From DASVFB01 sp963766345 (lineage in GTDB: Bacteria > Actinomycetota > Thermoleophilia > Gaiellales > Gaiellaceae), in contig CAVXZL010000012.1 of assembly GCA_963766345.1 (NCBI GenBank), positions 496,001 to 560,000 on the forward strand: 64,000 nt of DNA, written 5' to 3'. The notes beneath the pieces are model-generated. The model ran no database searches. It was not told the DNA's origin and saw only the letters and a list, made by a program, of their open reading frames with translations. Numbering within the stretch: the first letter of the stretch is position 1; the number at the start of each line of letters is the position of its first letter. A program made the translations under genes and the position numbers. This document shows, piece after piece, positions 62,173-64,000 of the stretch.

Positions 62173-63384
62173 GTGAAGGGAACGGTCTTGATGGTCGGCT
62201 CCGGGCGGCACCAGCGGCGTGCGATCGAGCGAGCGCGCGAGCTCGGGCTGCGCGTCGTCGGCGTCGACCGCAACCCCGACGCGCCGGGGCTCGCCGTCGC
62301 GGACGTCGGCGAGGTGGTCGACTTCACCGACGTCGCAGCGGTCACGGAGGTCGGGCGGCGCAACGATGTGGACGGCGTCTTGACCGTGTCGGCCGACCGC
62401 GCAGTGCCGGTCGTCGCGGCCGTCGCGGAGTCGCTGGGTCTTCCAGGGATCGGCATCGGGACGGCTCACGCGATGACGCACAAGGTGGCGATGCGGCGGC
62501 GGCTCGCCGAGCACGGCGTCTCTCAACCGCGCTTCGCCGCTCTGCGCTCGATCGCGGAGCGACGTGCCGCGCTCGAGGCCGTCGGCGTGCCCGCCGTGCT
62601 GAAGCCCGCGGACTCGGGTGGGCAGCGCGGCGTCTTTCAGATCGCTTCGCTCGACGACCTCGAGGCGCACCTGCACGCGGCACTCGTGGAGTCGGCGACG
62701 GGCGAGGCGATCGTCGAGTCGTTCCACGACGGGCTCGAGCTGAACGGGCTCGCGGTCGCGCGGGGCGGCGAGGTCGAGCTTTTGACGCTCTCCGACAGGC
62801 TGCGCCCGCCTGGCATCGGCTTCGGCGTCGGGTGGACGCACCTCTACCCGTCGACGCTCTTCGGCGACGCGCTCGCGCGCGCGGAGGAGACGACCGTGGC
62901 CGCGATCCACGCCCTCGGCCTGCGCGACGGCATCGCGTTCCCGCAGGTGATCGTCTCGCCGGACGGGGAGTGCCGCGTCGTCGAGGTCGCGGCGCGGATC
63001 CCGGGCGGCCAGATGGCCGATCTCGCGCGGCACGCCGTCGGCGTCGATCTCGTCGAGATCGCGTTGCGGCAGGCGCTCGGGATCGAGGTTCCCGACGAGC
63101 TCGCGCGGCCGCGCTTCGTTCAGCCTTTGGCGATCAAGTTCCTGACGGCGTCGCCCGGGCCGCTGCCGACCGGCCGCGTCCAGAGCGTCGGTTCGTTGGA
63201 GAAGGTGCTCGCGTTCCCCGGCGTCGTGCAGGCCGAGCTCTACCTGCAGCGCGGCGAGACGATCCGGCCGGTGCGGCTCGACGGCGACCGGCGCGGCTAT
63301 GTGATCGCGGTCGCGGACACGAACGTCGAGGCGCTCGAGCGGGCCGAGGCGGCGGCGAGGCTCGTGGACGTGATCGTCGAGTGA
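62173..63384 (+). CDS. ATP-grasp ligase
   Basis: The 403-residue protein has the same layout as the enzyme at 55113-56354: LMVGSGRHQRRAIERARELG and VVGVDRNPDAPGLAVADVGE at the start, VPAVLKPADSGGQRGVFQIA as the phosphate loop, EAIVESFHDGLELNGLAVAR, and VVEVAARIPGGQMADLARHA with metal ligands. DPDAPGF in one and NPDAPGL in the other show that they are paralogues. It may link an amino acid or other amine to a sugar acid. GTG 62173 is used; the stop once overlapped the next gene's start, but a 104-base repeat element now separates them. Confidence 0.85.
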   Translation: MKGTVLMVGSGRHQRRAIERARELGLRVVGVDRNPDAPGLAVADVGEVVDFTDVAAVTEVGRRNDVDGVLTVSADRAVPVVAAVAESLGLPGIGIGTAHAMTHKVAMRRRLAEHGVSQPRFAALRSIAERRAALEAVGVPAVLKPADSGGQRGVFQIASLDDLEAHLHAALVESATGEAIVESFHDGLELNGLAVARGGEVELLTLSDRLRPPGIGFGVGWTHLYPSTLFGDALARAEETTVAAIHALGLRDGIAFPQVIVSPDGECRVVEVAARIPGGQMADLARHAVGVDLVEIALRQALGIEVPDELARPRFVQPLAIKFLTASPGPLPTGRVQSVGSLEKVLAFPGVVQAELYLQRGETIRPVRLDGDRRGYVIAVADTNVEALERAEAAARLVDVIVE

Positions 63385-63491
63385 GCTTGCTCGCTCGACG
63401 GGGAGGGGGACTCGGGGGAACCGAGAGGTTCCCCCTTGCGCTCTACCGCGGGTTTCCCGCGGTAGAGCGGGGAGTATTCGTCGAGTGAGCT
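63374..63491. mobile_element. Small hairpin element bounded by 14-base direct repeats
   Basis: TCGTCGAGTGAGCT occurs exactly at 63374-63387 and 63478-63491, 104 bases apart. Between the copies are a 9-base stem with a GAGA loop (63414-63435) and a 14-base stem with a TTT loop (63439-63469). The left repeat holds the ATP-grasp stop and the right repeat holds the next GTG start, so both genes stay intact. The shape suggests a small inserted element with target duplication, or a duplicated junction. It could also act as a terminator or RNA-processing site. Confidence 0.6.
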
Positions 63492-64000
63492 GGGACTTCG
63501 ACGCCTACGGCGCCATGCTCGACGCCGCTGCGCGCGGCGGCTACCGGTTCGTGCACTTCGACCACGAGCCGCAGCCGGGTGAGGTCTTTCTGCGGCACGA
63601 CGTCGACCTGTTTCTCGACGCGGCCGTGCGGATGGCCGAGCTCGAGGCCGGGCGCGGAGTCTCGGCGACGTACTTCCTCATGACGCGCAGCGTCTTCTAC
63701 AACCTCGACTCACGCGAGGGAGAGGCGACGCTCGAACGGCTTCGCGAGCTCGGGCATCGCGTCGGGCTGCACGCCATTTATCCACGCATCGACTTCGACG
63801 GCCGCTTCGATCCCGTGCTCGCGTGGCACAACCCCGACCCCGAGTACGTGAACGATCCGGTCGACGGGCTCGTCAACGTGATGACGCCGCCATGGTTCGA
63901 CCGCGACCACTACCGCTCCGACTCGAATCAGCATTTTCGAAGCGGCGACCCGACGGACGCGCTCGCGCGCGGCGAGCTCGATTGGCTGCAGCTCTTGATC
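63485..64000 (+). CDS. Polysaccharide-deacetylase-like protein, N-terminal part
   Basis: The gene starts at GTG 63485 inside the right copy of the 14-base repeat and runs off the right edge. The visible 172 residues read SWDFDAYGAMLDAAARGGYR, VFLRHDVDLFLDAAVRMAEL, SATYFLMTRSVFYNLDSREG and ELGHRVGLHAIYPRIDFDGR. LRHDVD replaces the TFDDG of NodB, as in a known subgroup of CE4-like proteins in glycan loci. GHRVGLHAIYP supplies a histidine for metal binding. Catalytic competence cannot be judged from this part. It is likely coupled to the ATP-grasp gene. Confidence 0.78.
   Translation, partial: MSWDFDAYGAMLDAAARGGYRFVHFDHEPQPGEVFLRHDVDLFLDAAVRMAELEAGRGVSATYFLMTRSVFYNLDSREGEATLERLRELGHRVGLHAIYPRIDFDGRFDPVLAWHNPDPEYVNDPVDGLVNVMTPPWFDRDHYRSDSNQHFRSGDPTDALARGELDWLQLLI

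Noticed and set aside
63439..63469. Rho-independent terminator for the ATP-grasp gene
   Set aside because: The stem is strong, but no T run follows and it sits between two genes that seem co-transcribed; I list it as part of the small element instead.
1..64000. tRNA, rRNA or known riboswitch
   Set aside because: I saw no cloverleaf with a GGTTCGA-type T-loop, no rRNA-conserved stretches and no recognisable riboswitch core, although a covariance-model search was not possible.

Overview
The window is very GC-rich chromosomal DNA. GTG, TTG and possibly CTG starts are common, and neighbouring genes are joined by 4-base stop/start overlaps (GTGA, ATGA, TTGA). This suits an actinobacterium, perhaps a deep-branching soil or sediment lineage such as Thermoleophilia. 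That placement is inferred from composition and gene style, because no rRNA, tRNA or other marker gene is visible.

Almost the whole window (1 to about 48 kb, and 54 to 64 kb) is a surface-glycan biosynthesis and export region. From the left: a WbuB-like glycosyltransferase coupled to a NodU-type carbamoyltransferase (1-2061), then glycosyltransferases, a NodB-type deacetylase and a methyltransferase in short blocks on both strands (2110-11917). A long leftward operon (about 22465 to 9631) carries UDP-sugar and aminosugar enzymes (epimerase, DegT aminotransferase, asparagine-synthase-like amidotransferase), three related glycosyltransferases, and one ABC-2 permease with two different Wzt-like ATPases. 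A rightward block holds a second asparagine synthase, an O-antigen polymerase/ligase-like membrane protein with a truncated second copy beside it, a DUF2142 membrane protein and an 848-residue methyltransferase-glycosyltransferase fusion (22506-34994). A second ABC-2 exporter with a run of glycosyltransferases follows (34989-45368), then a large membrane protein, a GT2 enzyme and a YdjM-like membrane protein (45393-48976).

From 49158 to 54002 lie a lysylphosphatidylglycerol-synthetase-like membrane protein with two micro-genes, and a secreted protein with eight nearly identical ~102-residue ASH-type repeats. From 54005 to 58212 an operon encodes a GT2, a dTDP-glucose-dehydratase-like enzyme, an ATP-grasp ligase and a DegT aminotransferase. 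A DUF402 protein, a TetR-MFS drug-efflux pair with candidate operators, another sugar epimerase, a second ATP-grasp ligase and a truncated deacetylase-like gene complete the window.

The genes fit together as activated-sugar synthesis (epimerases, dehydratase, aminotransferases), decoration (amidation, carbamoylation, methylation, deacetylation, possible amino-acid ligation), chain assembly (about 20 glycosyltransferases) and export (two Wzm/Wzt-type systems plus a polymerase/ligase). Many genes between 35.7 and 44.1 kb, and a few elsewhere, are broken by single-base frameshifts while the protein continues cleanly in another frame. These look more like assembly errors than decay, apart from the truncated ligase copy at 29.7-30.3 kb.
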